64,000 nt of DNA. Source: Sinotaia quadrata. Lineage: Eukaryota > Mollusca > Gastropoda > Architaenioglossa > Viviparidae. A program made the translations under genes and the position numbers. The DNA is taken from positions 31,651,117 to 31,715,116 of the forward strand of contig CM054179.1 of NCBI GenBank assembly GCA_028829895.1, in the 5' to 3' direction. Under the pieces are notes generated by a model. It worked only from the letters and a program-made list of their open reading frames with translations, was not told the origin of the DNA and searched no databases. Below, in pieces: positions 11,461 through 24,290 of this stretch; position 1 is the first letter of the stretch, and each line of letters begins with the position of its first letter.

Positions 11461-13679
11461 TTAATCTATGTGAAATCACAGCAAGGCAGGCTTAGAATCT
11501 CCAATAGGATGGGCAAACAATGTTTATACTTCGGCAAAGTTTCACCCAGTCCACAAATATTGGAACAGTGTTATCAGTTATGAATACTAAGTACTACACA
11601 CTGATGGAAACATAATCGGCTCTTGAGTGTTAGGGATCTGACTTACTGAAGGTTGGAGGGAGGACTCGGATGAAGGTTGGAGGGAGAATGGAGTACAAAT
11701 GATTTATGCACATATAAGGGTGTGTGGGTGTGGATGGGTGTTGCAAGGGAAGGGGTGGAGCGACAATATATTCTTTAATACACTGTATGCATTTGACGAA
11801 AACATAATAAAGAAAACTTGTTAACACTTAATAGTGTTTATTCTTCTTTTTTTTTTGTGTGAGATTTTTTAACTATTTGTAGTCAGTATCATTGCCTTTA
11901 TATTGTTTTAATTTACTTATATTTAGCCTATAAATTAACGACAAATTAATCAGATCTGCTTGTTGCTTTGTGATTAGCATTTCTCTTAAAGACTAACAGG
12001 AATTTAATCTTCAAACTCTATTGACCTAATGTTTTAATGTCGACTCTTGTAGCGGATTTCGCTTTGTATATCTATAAAGCGTTTTGAATTCTCATGTAGT
12101 ATTTGTTTTTTTACTGTTTCTCAGACTTACTCTTTATACTGAAAAAATAACTGTAATTTGCGAACATAATATGCAAAGAATGTATACAAACACCGTAAAC
12201 TCAGTAATGAACCATCTTTCACATTGAAGAAATGGGTACACAAAACGTGTAAAAAATGTTTGCATATTAATCAGTGAATATCAAACACACTGAGCTGTTC
12301 GAAGTAGTCTTTTGAACTACTGAGTTCTAATATTTTTTTTTATATCTCATTATGTTTCCTTTTAATTAAATCTCATTTTAGCTGATCAAGTGTAATCACT
12401 TAGAAATTGTACATTACATATGTAATTTATATTTATTTTAACAAATTGAATTAATATCTAATACAAATGTGGATTATTTTGGCAAAGCCTTTTATGAAAC
12501 GTGGTGATTTTTCGCATTTAGCCTTTCCTCCATTATTATTGTTCTCCTTTGTAATATACTGAAAGGTTAAACTTTTACACCTCTTAAAATTAACAATACA
12601 AACCACTACCACCACCCCTGTCAAGTGTCCAGTTATATTTAACGACCCTGTCACTATATCAGATTACCCAGATATCAATATTAGGTTATCGATTCTCTTC
12701 TAATACTAGCGAGAGCCGGATGGCCTGACCTATCTTCCACGAATATGCCAAAGATTCGGGCTATTACTCAATGACATACGGACAGATAAATCAGCTGATG
12801 TGCCCAAGCTGGTAACATTATCTCCCCCTTTGTTATTAGATATGATTATGATATTATTTCTCAGGCTCTGCCCCCTACCAGCTCTAGTCGACAATTACAA
12901 CAAATTATGTAACATGGGTAACAAAGTAAAATTTAATAACAATAATAGTAGTATAAAGACCAATGCGATTGCAGAAAATTCAAGAGTTTGTCTATCCCAC
13001 CCTGCCCGATTATTTGTATATATTGTTTATTCAACTTATCAGTTCATTTGGAGAAAACACACTTAACTAGAGTCTCATGAATATCTGCAACTGCTCACTG
13101 AGTCCTTGACGGAATTGACATCACATTGTGGTTGTCTTCTAGGTGTGCTAGACATCGTCGTCAGAGGCTCCTGAATCTGCCCTAGTTTAGGCCTGGAACT
13201 GGTTGTAATGAACAACATTCTTCTATAGCAACCTATTAGCATGAATAGTCAATTGGGTTTAGTAGCTACAGTGATAGACTACTCTTTACAAATTCATCAC
13301 AGCTTGTTAGCTACACACTAACTTACAATTCATAAATTCAATAAAATATTTATAAGTGGATAATAATGATTTTATTTCTACAATTGTATAAATTCTCAGT
13401 TACAATACATTTAGCAAGGGTTCACAGCGATATTCATTCAACAATCATTTTCTCTCTGTTTAGCTCCACATGCTACAAATTGTTTAACAAACATGAGCAT
13501 GGTGAATACTCGTGCTTATGCCATCTTGGCATTTCTACATAAATGTAATCATCGCTAATGCCACTTAGCTTCTGTGAGAAGAAATACATTAGTTCACATA
13601 ATCATTTAGCAAATCACATACATATTTTGAACAACGTTCTATCAGTAATATATACAATATTTTAGAGAAGTCAATTATA
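11461..13679. other. No feature seen
   Basis: AT-rich sequence with scattered short open frames (11630-11827 minus, 12451-12654 minus, 12800-13066 plus). None shows a recognisable motif, membrane pattern or plausible splice boundary. Confidence 0.55.
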
Positions 13680-13734
13680 TTTACCGGTCTCGTAATTCAT
13701 GCGCGGTATCAACGAACACAAGCAGGTTGCCCAT

Positions 13735-13870
13735 GGACATGTGGGCGTGGTGGATATGTGCGTCCTCATCTCATGAGTCATTGATTAAGTATATATGAAT
13801 GGTCTCTAGGTCAGCTAGCAGATTCTACTATTTCACTACATGGAACGCGAATGACCAAATATGGGCGTCT
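13735..13870 (+). promoter_or_regulatory. Promoter-like patch: KLF/EGR-like box, AP-1 site, TATA-like box, CArG box
   Basis: Within 130 bases lie GTGGGCGTGG (13741-13750; KLF or EGR-like), the perfect palindromic AP-1 element ATGAGTCAT (13773-13781), a TATA-like TATATATG (13790-13797) and a perfect CArG box CCAAATATGG (13855-13864). The sites are seen directly. That they act together is inference, and the CArG box lies downstream of the TATA-like box. No downstream gene was identified. Confidence 0.3.
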
Positions 13871-14547
13871 CGTATCTGGCTAACGGCTCCCCATCCTGCC
13901 TTTCCTCTTTATCCCTCCGCTTCCTTCACCTTTTCGAGTGACCTACATCTTAATAGGTCGTAAACAACTATTGCACCACAGGTACGCAAGCTCTCACTAA
14001 CGGTACTAAACTTCTCATAAAATAATAAAAGGATTATTAATTAGAAATTAGAAGAAATGTTTTAGAAAATCTGCATAATATGCCTAGAACTCTTCTGACA
14101 CCCACTCTCCTCCCCCCCCCCAAAAAAAAAAAAAAAAGAAGCAGAAGAAGAAAAGAGCACAGTTAACGAGAATTGTATGAAAACTTCAGTCTCCCCTCTT
14201 ATGTCATGCAATAATGCAAATGTATCTACTGCAAGTCGAAGTATCAACTTTGTTCTGCCAGTTTATATTTTTAAGTTGTGGCCCTCAATTCGGAGTTGTG
14301 AATCCATTTAACTATACATCTTTGCTTTAAGCATCAAGTCTGACGTTTGTGACCTAAATGACAAGCTATTAGTCAGGCACTTTTTGACTGAAATTCTCTG
14401 CATCAAGTTTCAGTTTAAAGGCACTGTCTCTATCAATTATCGTTAAAATAGCAGATGAACGAAAAGGAACATTTCTGATGTCTCGTTACACTGGAACTGT
14501 AATAACCTAACGACGACCTCTCTCTCTATATATATATATAGCGAGGG

Positions 14548-14550
<3 letters not shown>

Positions 14551-14591
<41 letters not shown>

Positions 14592-14642
14592 AATCAGTGA
14601 TTGTTATTTGCATTCAGGAATCTCACTGATCTCTGTTAGTCT

Positions 14643-14711
<69 letters not shown>
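14551..14711. repeat. (GA)n and (CT)n arms facing each other as an inverted repeat
   Basis: A 39-base GA tract (14551-14589) is followed after a 57-base spacer by a 65-base CT tract (14647-14711) on the same strand. The two arms are complementary and could form a hairpin of up to 39 bp. Each arm alone is a mirror-repeat polypurine/polypyrimidine tract. Confidence 0.95.
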
Positions 14712-14715
<4 letters not shown>

Positions 14716-15544
14716 AACATATATAATAGAGACGGACAGACAGATAGATAAACAACAATAAAAATGTATAAAACTATTAAAATATAATTCGTGTAGTTTT
14801 CCAAGTGACTATGTACAGGAGCTATAACGTATTAACGTATTTAGACTCCAAAGTCTACGAGCTAAACACATTGAATCTAATACATGTATAAACATTCATT
14901 TTTATTAAAACAGAAGCTTTGAGGTTGCTTTGGGTTCGTAGATGCTGTTTTGTGTGCATTCGAAAAGGGAAACTTGGAAGCAAGAGTGACCTGTTTAGTA
15001 TTTGCTATTGTTGACTGGACGAAGAACAAATACTAAGTACATGAAGAAGCCAGCTTTTTACAAGGATCAAGTGACACAGAAGACTGCTAGATGGACAAAG
15101 TGGTGACGAGACACAGCTTAACACGAAAACTGGCTAAAAATGTTAGACATTTAAATATAACAACTAAGCCTGAAGGTATAATTATATATATTAGTACAAT
15201 AGTATATATCGATATTGAAAATTAATATAAAACGATTCAAGGATATCACAAAACTGAACAGGTTTGCTATTAAATTTTAATCATTATTCTTTTAACCATT
15301 TGTTTAGTATGTTTGTTGTATTATTAAATTTTAATTATTATTTCTTAAAGTATGTTAAGTCGATTTGTTAATTATAATTGAGATTGGTGTTTGGTTATTA
15401 TCATGAATAATTAGTATCGATTTAGCTTTATAAAAAGATAATTAATAACTTTTTTCATTCCTTTTCTCAAACTTAACGATGATCATAATATTATTTTTAA
15501 TTCTCTACTTCGTAGTTACAAAGAACATATATATTTTTATATTT
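14712..15544. other. No feature seen
   Basis: AT-rich sequence with no gene or array recognised. Confidence 0.55.
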
Positions 15545-15703
15545 CCTAAATCATAGAACAATTTTTCATTCCCATATGATAGTTACGATGAACATTTTTT
15601 TCATTCGCTAAATCATAGTTACGATGAACATTCCTTTCATTTCCCAGATCATAGTTACGATGAGCATAATTCTTTCATTTCCCAGATCATAGTTAAGATG
15701 AAC
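15545..15703. repeat. Tandem repeat, 36-38 bp unit, about 4 copies
   Basis: AGTTACGATGA begins at 15581, 15617 and 15653 and, altered to AGTTAAGATGA, at 15691. Each is followed by a T-rich stretch and CATTTCCCAGATCAT. A more diverged half unit precedes the first. Confidence 0.85.
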
Positions 15704-15805
15704 ACAATAATTTAATGAAAGAAAGACGCTCTTTTGTGGAAATTATATTATTATATTAAAATAATATTTCCATAATTTCCTCACTCCCACTAACTGCAGA
15801 AATTG

Positions 15806-15960
15806 CATTTATCCACACACACAGTTGGACTAATAGGTTTTACAAAACCCAATAAATGAAATGTATTTCACACCCACAGCTGGACTAACAGGTTTTACAA
15901 AACCACAATAAATGAAATGCATTTATTCACACCCACAATTAGACTAACAGGTTTCACAAG
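15806..15960. repeat. Tandem repeat, 56-59 bp unit, 3 copies
   Basis: The core GGACTAACAGGTTTTACAAA recurs starting near 15824, 15880 and, as AGACTAACAGGTTTCACAAG, 15939. Each is preceded by CACACCCACA and separated by CAATAAATGAAATG. Confidence 0.85.
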
Positions 15961-16355
15961 CTTCATTAAAACGATGACATATTTGTTACTGTTAAAGTGC
16001 ACTTTATAAGTTTTAATATGTTTACCAAATTTATCTAACATGTATGTTTTTCTTATAATATATTAATAGAGTCTCTGGAAATATTTTAGGCTTTTACATT
16101 TAAGAATCGGAGAATAATAACAAATTAATATTTTGGTAACAACTTACCTATTCTGAACAGTAAATAAAAAAATTAAATTTCAAATTCTCATCCTTGTCTG
16201 TAATACACCTTTATCCTTGCTTTTATGAAACTTCATTAAGACAGTAAAAAATCAATTGGCAAACATCTTGTATTGATCCTGATTTTATATTTCTATTAGC
16301 ATGACGACAAGCGACTAAACTTCAGAAGTGGAGTCAAGGAGTCTTATTTAACCGT

Positions 16356-16453
16356 TTAACATTTATCTCTGTCTTCAAGTTCTTCTTCACATCTAAATTT
16401 GCAGATTAACATTTATCTCTGTCTTCAAGTTCTTTTACACATCTAAATATGCA
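16356..16453. repeat. 50-bp tandem duplication
   Basis: TTAACATTTATCTCTGTCTT begins at 16356 and 16406. The copies differ by a small indel in the TTCTTCTTCAC/TTCTTTTACAC part. Confidence 0.9.
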
Positions 16454-16482
16454 GTACTAGTGCAGTTTTCCACACATATAAT

Positions 16483-17083
16483 GTTTTGTGTTCTAGAACT
16501 GACTATTAAACTTTTTCCATCTGGTCTTGTGTGTTCTAGAACTGACTATTAAACTTTTTCCATCTGGTCTTGTGTTTTCTAGAACTGACTACTAAACTTT
16601 CTCCATCTGGTCTTGTGTGTTCTAGAAATGACTAGTAAACTTGTTCCATCTGGTTTTGTGTGTTCTAGAACTGACTAGTAAACTTTTTCCATCTGGTTTT
16701 GTGTGTTCTAGAATTGACTAGTAAACTTTTTCCATCTGGTCTTGTGTGTTCTGGAACTGACTAGTAAACTTTTTCCATCTGGTTTTGTGTGTTCTGGAAC
16801 TGACTAGTAAACTTTTTCCATCTGGTCTTGTGTGTTCTAGAACTGACTAGTAAACTTTTTCCATCTGGTCTTGTGTGTTCTAGAACTGACTAGTAAACTT
16901 TTTCCATCTGGTCTTGTGTGTTCTGGAACTGACTAGTAAACTTTTTCCATCTGGTCTTGTGTGTTCTAGAACTGACTAGTAAATTTTCTCCATCTGGTTT
17001 TTGTGTTTTCTAGAACTGACTAGTAAATGTTTTCCATCTGGTTTTGTGTGTTCTAGAACTGACTAGTAAACTTTTCCCATCTG
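16483..17083. repeat. Minisatellite, 43-bp unit, about 14 copies
   Basis: The unit begins with TGTGTTCTAGAACTGACTAG and ends with CTTTTTCCATCTGGTCTTG. Units start at 16487, 16530, 16573 and so on with a constant 43-base step. Copies differ by single bases (TCTAGAA/TCTGGAA, ACTATTAA/ACTAGTAA, GGTCTT/GGTTTT). The first three share ACTATTAA or ACTACTAA and the rest share ACTAGTAA, so the array expanded from within. Most units carry the palindrome TTCTAGAA. Confidence 0.95.
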
Positions 17084-17437
17084 ATCTACTTTTGGGTCTT
17101 TTGAAGAAGCTATGAAAGATTCAAAATACTGCTGGTGGCATTCTCCCTAATCTCCAATAACTCCATTTCTTTACAGCCTTCGCTGGCTTTCCGCTTCGGT
17201 GGATTACAACACAAGATCTTTTTATTTGCAATGCTTCACCGTCTAATTATAGATAAGTGATTGATTTCACACCAAAAGACACACACATTTTCAAATTTTG
17301 AAAACAAAGTAGAAGCATAAAGGCAACCTGTACGCATTTATGAAGGTCTATCAACCTCCACTGCGGTGCGTCTTGTTCTGAGATACAGGAGAGCAGGGTC
17401 CTTTATAAGGAGGATTTCTCAAAGACAACGTTTTTAT

Positions 17438-17690
17438 CTGCAAGAATAGTAATGTTTCTTCTCAGTAAAATCTTAATATTTAATTGAGACTACTTTTTTT
17501 TCTTCTGCAAGAATAGCAATGTTTCTTCTCAGTAAAATCTTAATATTTGAGACTACTTTTTTCTGCAAGAATATCAATGTTTCTTCTCAGTAAAATTTTA
17601 ATATTTGAGGCTGCATTTTTATCTGCAAGAATAGCAATGTTTCTTCTAAGTAAAATCTTAATATTTGATTGAAACTGCTTTTTTAAATGT
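17438..17690. repeat. Minisatellite, 58-66 bp unit, 4 copies
   Basis: CTGCAAGAATAGCAATGTTT begins at 17438, 17504, 17562 and 17622. The unit continues CTTCTCAGTAAAATCTTAAT. Length variation comes from the T-run and from the presence or absence of TTGA. Confidence 0.9.
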
Positions 17691-17984
17691 TACCTATTTA
17701 TTATTAGCCCAGAGCAGATAAATTTAATAAATGAATTGAATAAACTGAATTGGTAAAATCTGATAAACAAAATTAAAATTAATTTAAAATGAACTGAATT
17801 TGTAACACCTGATAGTCAAAAATGTTGATTAAAGTGTAAGTTTGTTTTCTTAAAACCCTTATCAATCCGTTTCATATTACCCTCTCTAACAAATTAAAAG
17901 CAAATAAGCAAATAAACCCCACTTAAAAATGTATATACCTATTAAATTAATTAAAATACTGAAAGATACCAGCTATTTTGGCCG

Positions 17985-18290
17985 CTTTTGTTCCAGAACT
18001 CAAAAAACGCCCGAATCACGTCATCTTGAAATAACACTAAATATGGAGCTCCGACCTCACGCACATGACGTCAAATAAGTGATAGCAAAGCTGATTGAAT
18101 CATTGCATCATTGCTTATATGTCGTTTCTTTTGAGTGTTTTTAAAAAAAAAAAAACAAACATAAAAGGATTCGAGACATTCCCGTTGATTCGTTATCGCT
18201 TACACTTTCATTTTACAAATGCTGCTACTCACAACTTTGCTTTCACTCATTTGACGTCGTGAACTTTCTCGTTTCCGATGACGCCTGAAA
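17985..18290. promoter_or_regulatory. Cluster of CRE/ATF-type bZIP sites, possible promoter or enhancer
   Basis: Five bZIP motifs fall within 270 bases: CACGTCAT (18017-18024), the perfect palindromic CRE TGACGTCA (18066-18073), ATTGCATCA (18102-18110, the inverse of TGATGCAAT, the C/EBP-ATF response core bound by ATF4), TGACGTCG (18252-18259) and TGACGCCT (18279-18286). The region also keeps more CpG than its AT-rich neighbours. The motifs are read directly and their binding specificities are established in animals. Function is inference, and no adjacent exon was recognised on either strand. Confidence 0.45.
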
Positions 18291-18874
18291 CCTTGTGTTA
18301 GGCAAAGTCCGTAAAGAAAAATATACTTTAATTCACAAAGTGCATTTATCGATCATTCACAATAGAATGACTAGGTTTTATCGAAATAATAATTTTTGTT
18401 TTAATATTTTAGGAAAAAATATTTGGAAGCAATACTAATCCTTGAATTTACAATAAACCGAATTTTGTAATGCCTGATTAACAAAAGTTTGTGAATAATT
18501 TACCATCAGCTGGCTTGAACACTATCTTTATCTGCCGCATCAATGAAATCAATTTTTTTAAAAGCATTTTCACAAACAATCAATTATTTACAAAATTCAA
18601 ACATTAATATTTCATTTACAAAGTTATATTCTAAACATAACAAATATACAACCTTTACTTATTTAGTTTTTTACATATTATTTTTAAAACCACATTGACA
18701 TTTAACTAATCTGCAATCAATAGTATACATCCACTTAAAATTGTATAACTATTGGGCTTGATATTACACAAGGTGCACATATTGCACATATTGTGCAATC
18801 TTGTACAGAACAATAGTTTTGTTATATAATTGCTTGCAAAATGTGGTTAACATTGAAAAGTCCAAATTTTTTAT

Positions 18875-18895
18875 AAAAAAAAAAAAAAAAAAAAA
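18875..18895 (+). repeat. Poly(A) run of 21 bases
   Basis: A pure A tract follows TTTTTTAT. It could be the tail of an old retroposed copy, but the sequence before it is not recognised and no target-site duplication is evident. Confidence 0.9.
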
Positions 18896-19039
18896 GGTAT
18901 GGGGGAGTGTTGTGTTGAGTCGAAACGGGTTTAAAGAATTACATTACCAAAACAAAAAATTCATGCTTTGCACAGTTTTCTCTTTAAGATTTATTCATGC
19001 ACGGCGGCTGCACATTCGTTTTTGAGATACAAAATAAAA

Positions 19040-19242
19040 ATCTATGAATTATAAATATAAGTAAAAATGTATGGACTATAAATATAGACTATAAAGTTAA
19101 AATGTATGAACTATAAATATAGACTATAAAGTTAAAATGTATGGACTATAAATATAGACTATAAAGTTAAAATGTATGAACTATAAATATAGACTATAAA
19201 GTTAAAATATATGAACTATAAATATAGACTATAAAGTTAAAC
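19040..19242. repeat. Minisatellite, 35-bp unit, about 6 copies
   Basis: The unit contains AAAATGTATGAACTATAAAT followed by ATAGACTATAAAGTT. Two variants (ATGGACTA and ATGAACTA) are interspersed. The first copy is degenerate. Confidence 0.9.
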
Positions 19243-20215
19243 AACAAGAGGTAAATGCAATATTTTGAAAGCAAACATTTTCATTTATCAGTGCACTTAA
19301 AAGTAGACAAAATATTAATGTGTGTGATCGAAATTGGTCAGATTTGGTGTACACAATAGTGAGTGGGACACTATATTTAATATTATTTTTTATACCCTTC
19401 CTGATTCCACTTAGTTAATATGTAGAGTCTTTCTTCCAGAAAAAGTTGTCAGTACTTATTCGACAGAAATAATTGATTATTCAATAAATAGCTTCAGAGA
19501 TTAAACGATTGTTTGACATATAAATATGCCGGGTAGTGAAATGGAGCCGTTTAAAAAAAAATATATATATACGCCTTTTTTCACCCAATCTTGATATGGT
19601 ATATAACCTTAAATTATTCAAATGAGGCTGGTATTATTTATAATTATGTTTCTTCGTTTTTAGTTAGCTAATTGGTTTTACATAATGATTAGGCCTACAT
19701 GAAATAGATGTAAAATATTAAAATAAATAATTTTCATTTTAGAAACATTTCCTTATTTGTTAACGTATATTCTTGAGCGTATGAACATACTTATGATCTG
19801 TTCATGCAGTCGACCTCAGTTATAAATCTTGGAATTCTGCCCCTTCCAGCAAGCTTATAAACTGTCTGGCCCCCAAAGGTGAAGTGAAATCCGATCTCAC
19901 CACAGATGGCGATAACTGTTTTGAGTAGCTTCTCTGTTTCCTGTGTGTAGCGCTCCCCTTCGCGCTGACGTCTGTGCGCGTGCGTTTGACTTGCGCGCGT
20001 GAGTGTACGTGTGTAAATAATATAAATATAACTTAAAACTATTGCAAAATGCGAAAGATACGTATACAGCAATTTGTTGCGTGTATCCTCTTGAAATTGA
20101 TTCACTGTTTACTCATTGCAGTTGTTCTCATAAGAATGCAAGTCACAGATCGAGAGAAAGAACAGAAGATAATTATATTTGTCAAAAAAGTTATTTATAA
20201 AGGATGAGCTTTAGT
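19243..20215. other. No supported gene; a GC-richer minus-strand open frame lies at 19,791-19,960
   Basis: Mostly AT-rich. The minus-strand open frame over 19791-20105 has a non-repetitive half (about 19791-19950) containing TEKLLKTVIAICGEIG and FTFGGQTVYKL, and better codon-like composition than its neighbours. I do not recognise it, and no good splice donor or polyadenylation signal follows, so it is not called as a gene. Confidence 0.35.
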
Positions 20216-20332
20216 GTAAGTGTCACATTGATTAAAACATACAACTACAACAGACGTTCTCCGTATTATAAAATAAGCATACTAGCTAAAACATACAGCA
20301 GGCAGATTTTCGAATTAAAACAATAGTACCAA

Positions 20333-20487
20333 GGCCATCTTAACAGCATTGGGCAAAGCAATGCACTGGGACCCCTACCTACACAACCACTCACTCACAG
20401 GAATAAAAAATTGATAGCAAGTCACAACATACATAAATTAGAATCTGGCCCACGGGAACTGCCCAGCGTGCCCATGCGTTAAGACGG
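20333..20487. mobile_element. Short inverted-repeat element, MITE-like
   Basis: The left arm (about 20335-20376: CCATCTTAACAGCATTGGGC and on) matches the inverse of the right arm (about 20446-20487: GCCCATGCGTTAAGACGG at its outer end). Both arms share TCTTAAC, GCAT(t)GGGC, GGGC or GCA blocks and GGGxCCC in the same order, with several mismatches. Between them is about 70 bases of unrelated sequence. GC content is clearly above the surroundings. Similar GGCCxTCTTAA...GGGC ends are seen on some non-autonomous hAT-type elements, but the family is not established here. Clear target-site duplications were not found. Confidence 0.45.
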
Positions 20488-21436
20488 TACACTACTCACT
20501 AAAATATACGACTAAAACTGATGTTTTCCCGTTTTCTTTACAACACTAACAAAATACAACTAAATATACATTTTCTTAGTATTATGTTACCATTTCAATA
20601 GGTATTTTCCTAGATTAGTTATTATTGCTTTTGCTCTTCAGTAATTACTAGTAAGAGACACTGACCAGCATTTAAATGAGTGAAATTCAACGAAAAGCAT
20701 TACTATAACTTGTTTCATATTCGTATAGCACAAAAAGTTAAGCCAACATTGATGATTGCTGGCATTTGATGGCAAATGTTATATGTTATTGTATCAACGT
20801 TAGGACATCGCTCTTTGTTTGCCTCTTGAGGTTCTTGGTCCAACGAGGCAGTCTAACTTTACCAATTCTATATTTTACCTGTAGAAGAATATATTTTATT
20901 TCTCATGTAATACTAATTCATGTTTAATCTCATAAGTGAATAAATTTATGTGCAAGATTATAAATATTATATATCATGAATGTATTACTTTAAATATAAA
21001 GAATGTCTAAAGCTAGTTTGAAATTCATGAAGATGACGCTAGTAGTTTTTAGAACACGTTCCTTCACCATTTTTAAACCGTAGTTGAACAGCAACAGTCA
21101 TTTTGATAACAGCAATTTAAACAATATTTTTATTTTTTAATAACATTCTGGACATGAAACTGTTTCACTGTATTATTTGGGGCATTATAATATTAATAAT
21201 ATGTTACAATTCAAATGATTGTCTTAATTTGATTTGATTTTATGATGTTTCCAAATAGTACAGCTCTCTACCTATATACGTTATGTTGGAAATGTATTAT
21301 GCATGTCTTTATCTTGTGGATTCTTTATAATTGAACTGCCTGCTCTGATATTGAAATCTTTAAGTAGATTTATAAATTTTATGTACTTTTCTTTTGTAAT
21401 TAATAGAAATGATTGAATCTCTTGCATACTTACATT

Positions 21437-21820
21437 TGTGATGATTGACTGAGGAATGTTGGGAAAGAGTTGGAAAGAGTTGGGTAAATGTTGGGAAATG
21501 GTAAAGAAAAGGTTGGGTTGAAGTTGGGGGAATGTTGGGAAAAGGTTGGCTATTGTGTATACATTTAAATAAAATATTGGGGAACAGTAAAATAAGGTTG
21601 GGAAAAGGTTGGCTATTGTGCAGACATTGGAACAAAATATTGGGCCAATGTTGGCAAACCAATGTTAACTTCAGATTAGTGTTAGATATTTGTTGGCAAA
21701 TGTACTTTTGCCAATATTGGACCAAAGTTGCGCCAATTTGCAGTTGAGTTGTTGACCCAACGTCTTTTGCCAACATTGGACTAATAAAAAGCACAGTGTT
21801 GGGCCAACACAGGACCAAAT
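21437..21820. repeat. Degenerate TTGGG-rich repeat with palindromic TTGGGCCAA-type units
   Basis: The stretch is built from short units such as GTTGGGAAAAGG and ATTGGGCCAATGTTGGC, about 10-20 bases long. GGTTGGGAAAAGGTTGGCTA-like blocks recur at about 21532 and 21597. The right half contains TTGGGCCAA, CAACATTGG and similar inverted pieces. The long minus-strand open frame across it (rich in QPFPN) is a translation of the repeat. Confidence 0.75.
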
Positions 21821-22447
21821 GATTTGTGCTAGCTGGTTAATAAATACTCATATAAATATCCACAAAGTGCCCGCACAGGCATGCATGTGCACACACAAGT
21901 TTTCGTTTAAACCTTTCCTGAAAATAACTACTTAGGCTGAATGCTAGGAGGAAGTGCTACACACTCTGTACAAAATGTATTTAAAGAACATCCTTAAAGC
22001 TTTTACAAAACTAGAATAAGGACTGTTAGACGTAACAAAAACAATACCACGGTTATTCTAATTTAAGATATTTTGCAGACACAAAACTAGCTTCTGTAAA
22101 GAGAAGGTAATGGAGTTTTATACCTAACAGAACAATCAATCATTTTCTTTTTCAGTCCTGTCCCCTCTCCATCCTCTAGTCCAAACTCTATTGCTCTTTA
22201 ATTTTAGCCAGTCCCTAAACTGAACGAAATCAACAAAAGATAGAAGAGAACGTTAAACCTCAAATCAACCAGGCTTTAAAAACTAACATATATACTCATC
22301 TTGGTAGAGCATTGAAATTATTATACTTTGTATATTGTTTCCATTTTACAAATAGCAAAGCATAATATATGCGCAAGGAAATTCGATCAAAAAGAATTTA
22401 AACCCCTGACAGGATATCTATAACTTTACATCGTGGTAATACCTTTA

Positions 22448-23594
<1,147 letters not shown>

Positions 23595-24290
23595 ATAACA
23601 TTTTGTAATAGCAGTACTTGACAAATAAACGAATTAATGTATTAGAATACTATTACATTAACTGACAGATAAGTGAAGTGATGTACTAGAATATTATTGC
23701 ACTATTTGACAGATAAATGAAGTGATGTAACATAATACTATTGCACCACTTGACAGATAAATCAAATATCAGAATGCTATTACTTGACAGATAAATGAAG
23801 CGATGTATCAAATATTATTACACTACTTGACAGATAACTGAAGTGATGTATCTAATACTATTGCTACTTGACAGATGAAATTAAATAATATATCGGAATA
23901 CTAGTACTTGACAGATAAACATAGTGATATGTTGGAATACTAGTACTTGACAGATAAACATAGTGATATGTTGGAATACTAGTACTTGACAGATAAACAT
24001 AGTGATATGTTGGAATACTAGTACTTGACAGATAAACATAGTGATATGTTGGAATACTAGTACTTGACAGATAAACATAGTGATATGTTGGAATACTAGT
24101 ACTTGACAGATAAACATAGTGATATGTTGGAATACTAGTACTTGACAGATAAACATAGTGATATGTTGGAATACTAGTACTTGACAGATAAACATAGTGA
24201 TATGTTGAAATACTAGTACGTGACAGATAAACATAGTGATATGTTGGAATACTAGTACTTGACAGATAAACGAAGTGATGTATCAGAAGG
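23595..24290. repeat. Minisatellite, 39-bp unit, about 9 near-identical copies plus older flanking copies
   Basis: The unit is TACTTGACAGATAAACATAG followed by TGATATGTTGGAATACTAG. From about 23905 to 24260 the copies are almost identical. From 23595 to 23900 about seven diverged relatives appear, recognisable by TTGACAGATAAATGAAGTGA with variable spacing. As 39 is a multiple of three, the array is open as a 13-residue repeat on the minus strand, which explains the 117-codon frame there. A single GTACGTGAC variant sits in the next-to-last copy. Confidence 0.97.

Noticed and set aside
19791..20105. Possible exon on the minus strand (TEKLLKTVIAICGEIG, FTFGGQTVYKL)
   Set aside because: The upstream third is low complexity, no convincing splice donor or polyadenylation signal follows, and no family was recognised. 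Kept only as a note.
23881..24234. 117-codon frame with perfect 13-residue repeats
   Set aside because: Pure consequence of the 39-bp unit.
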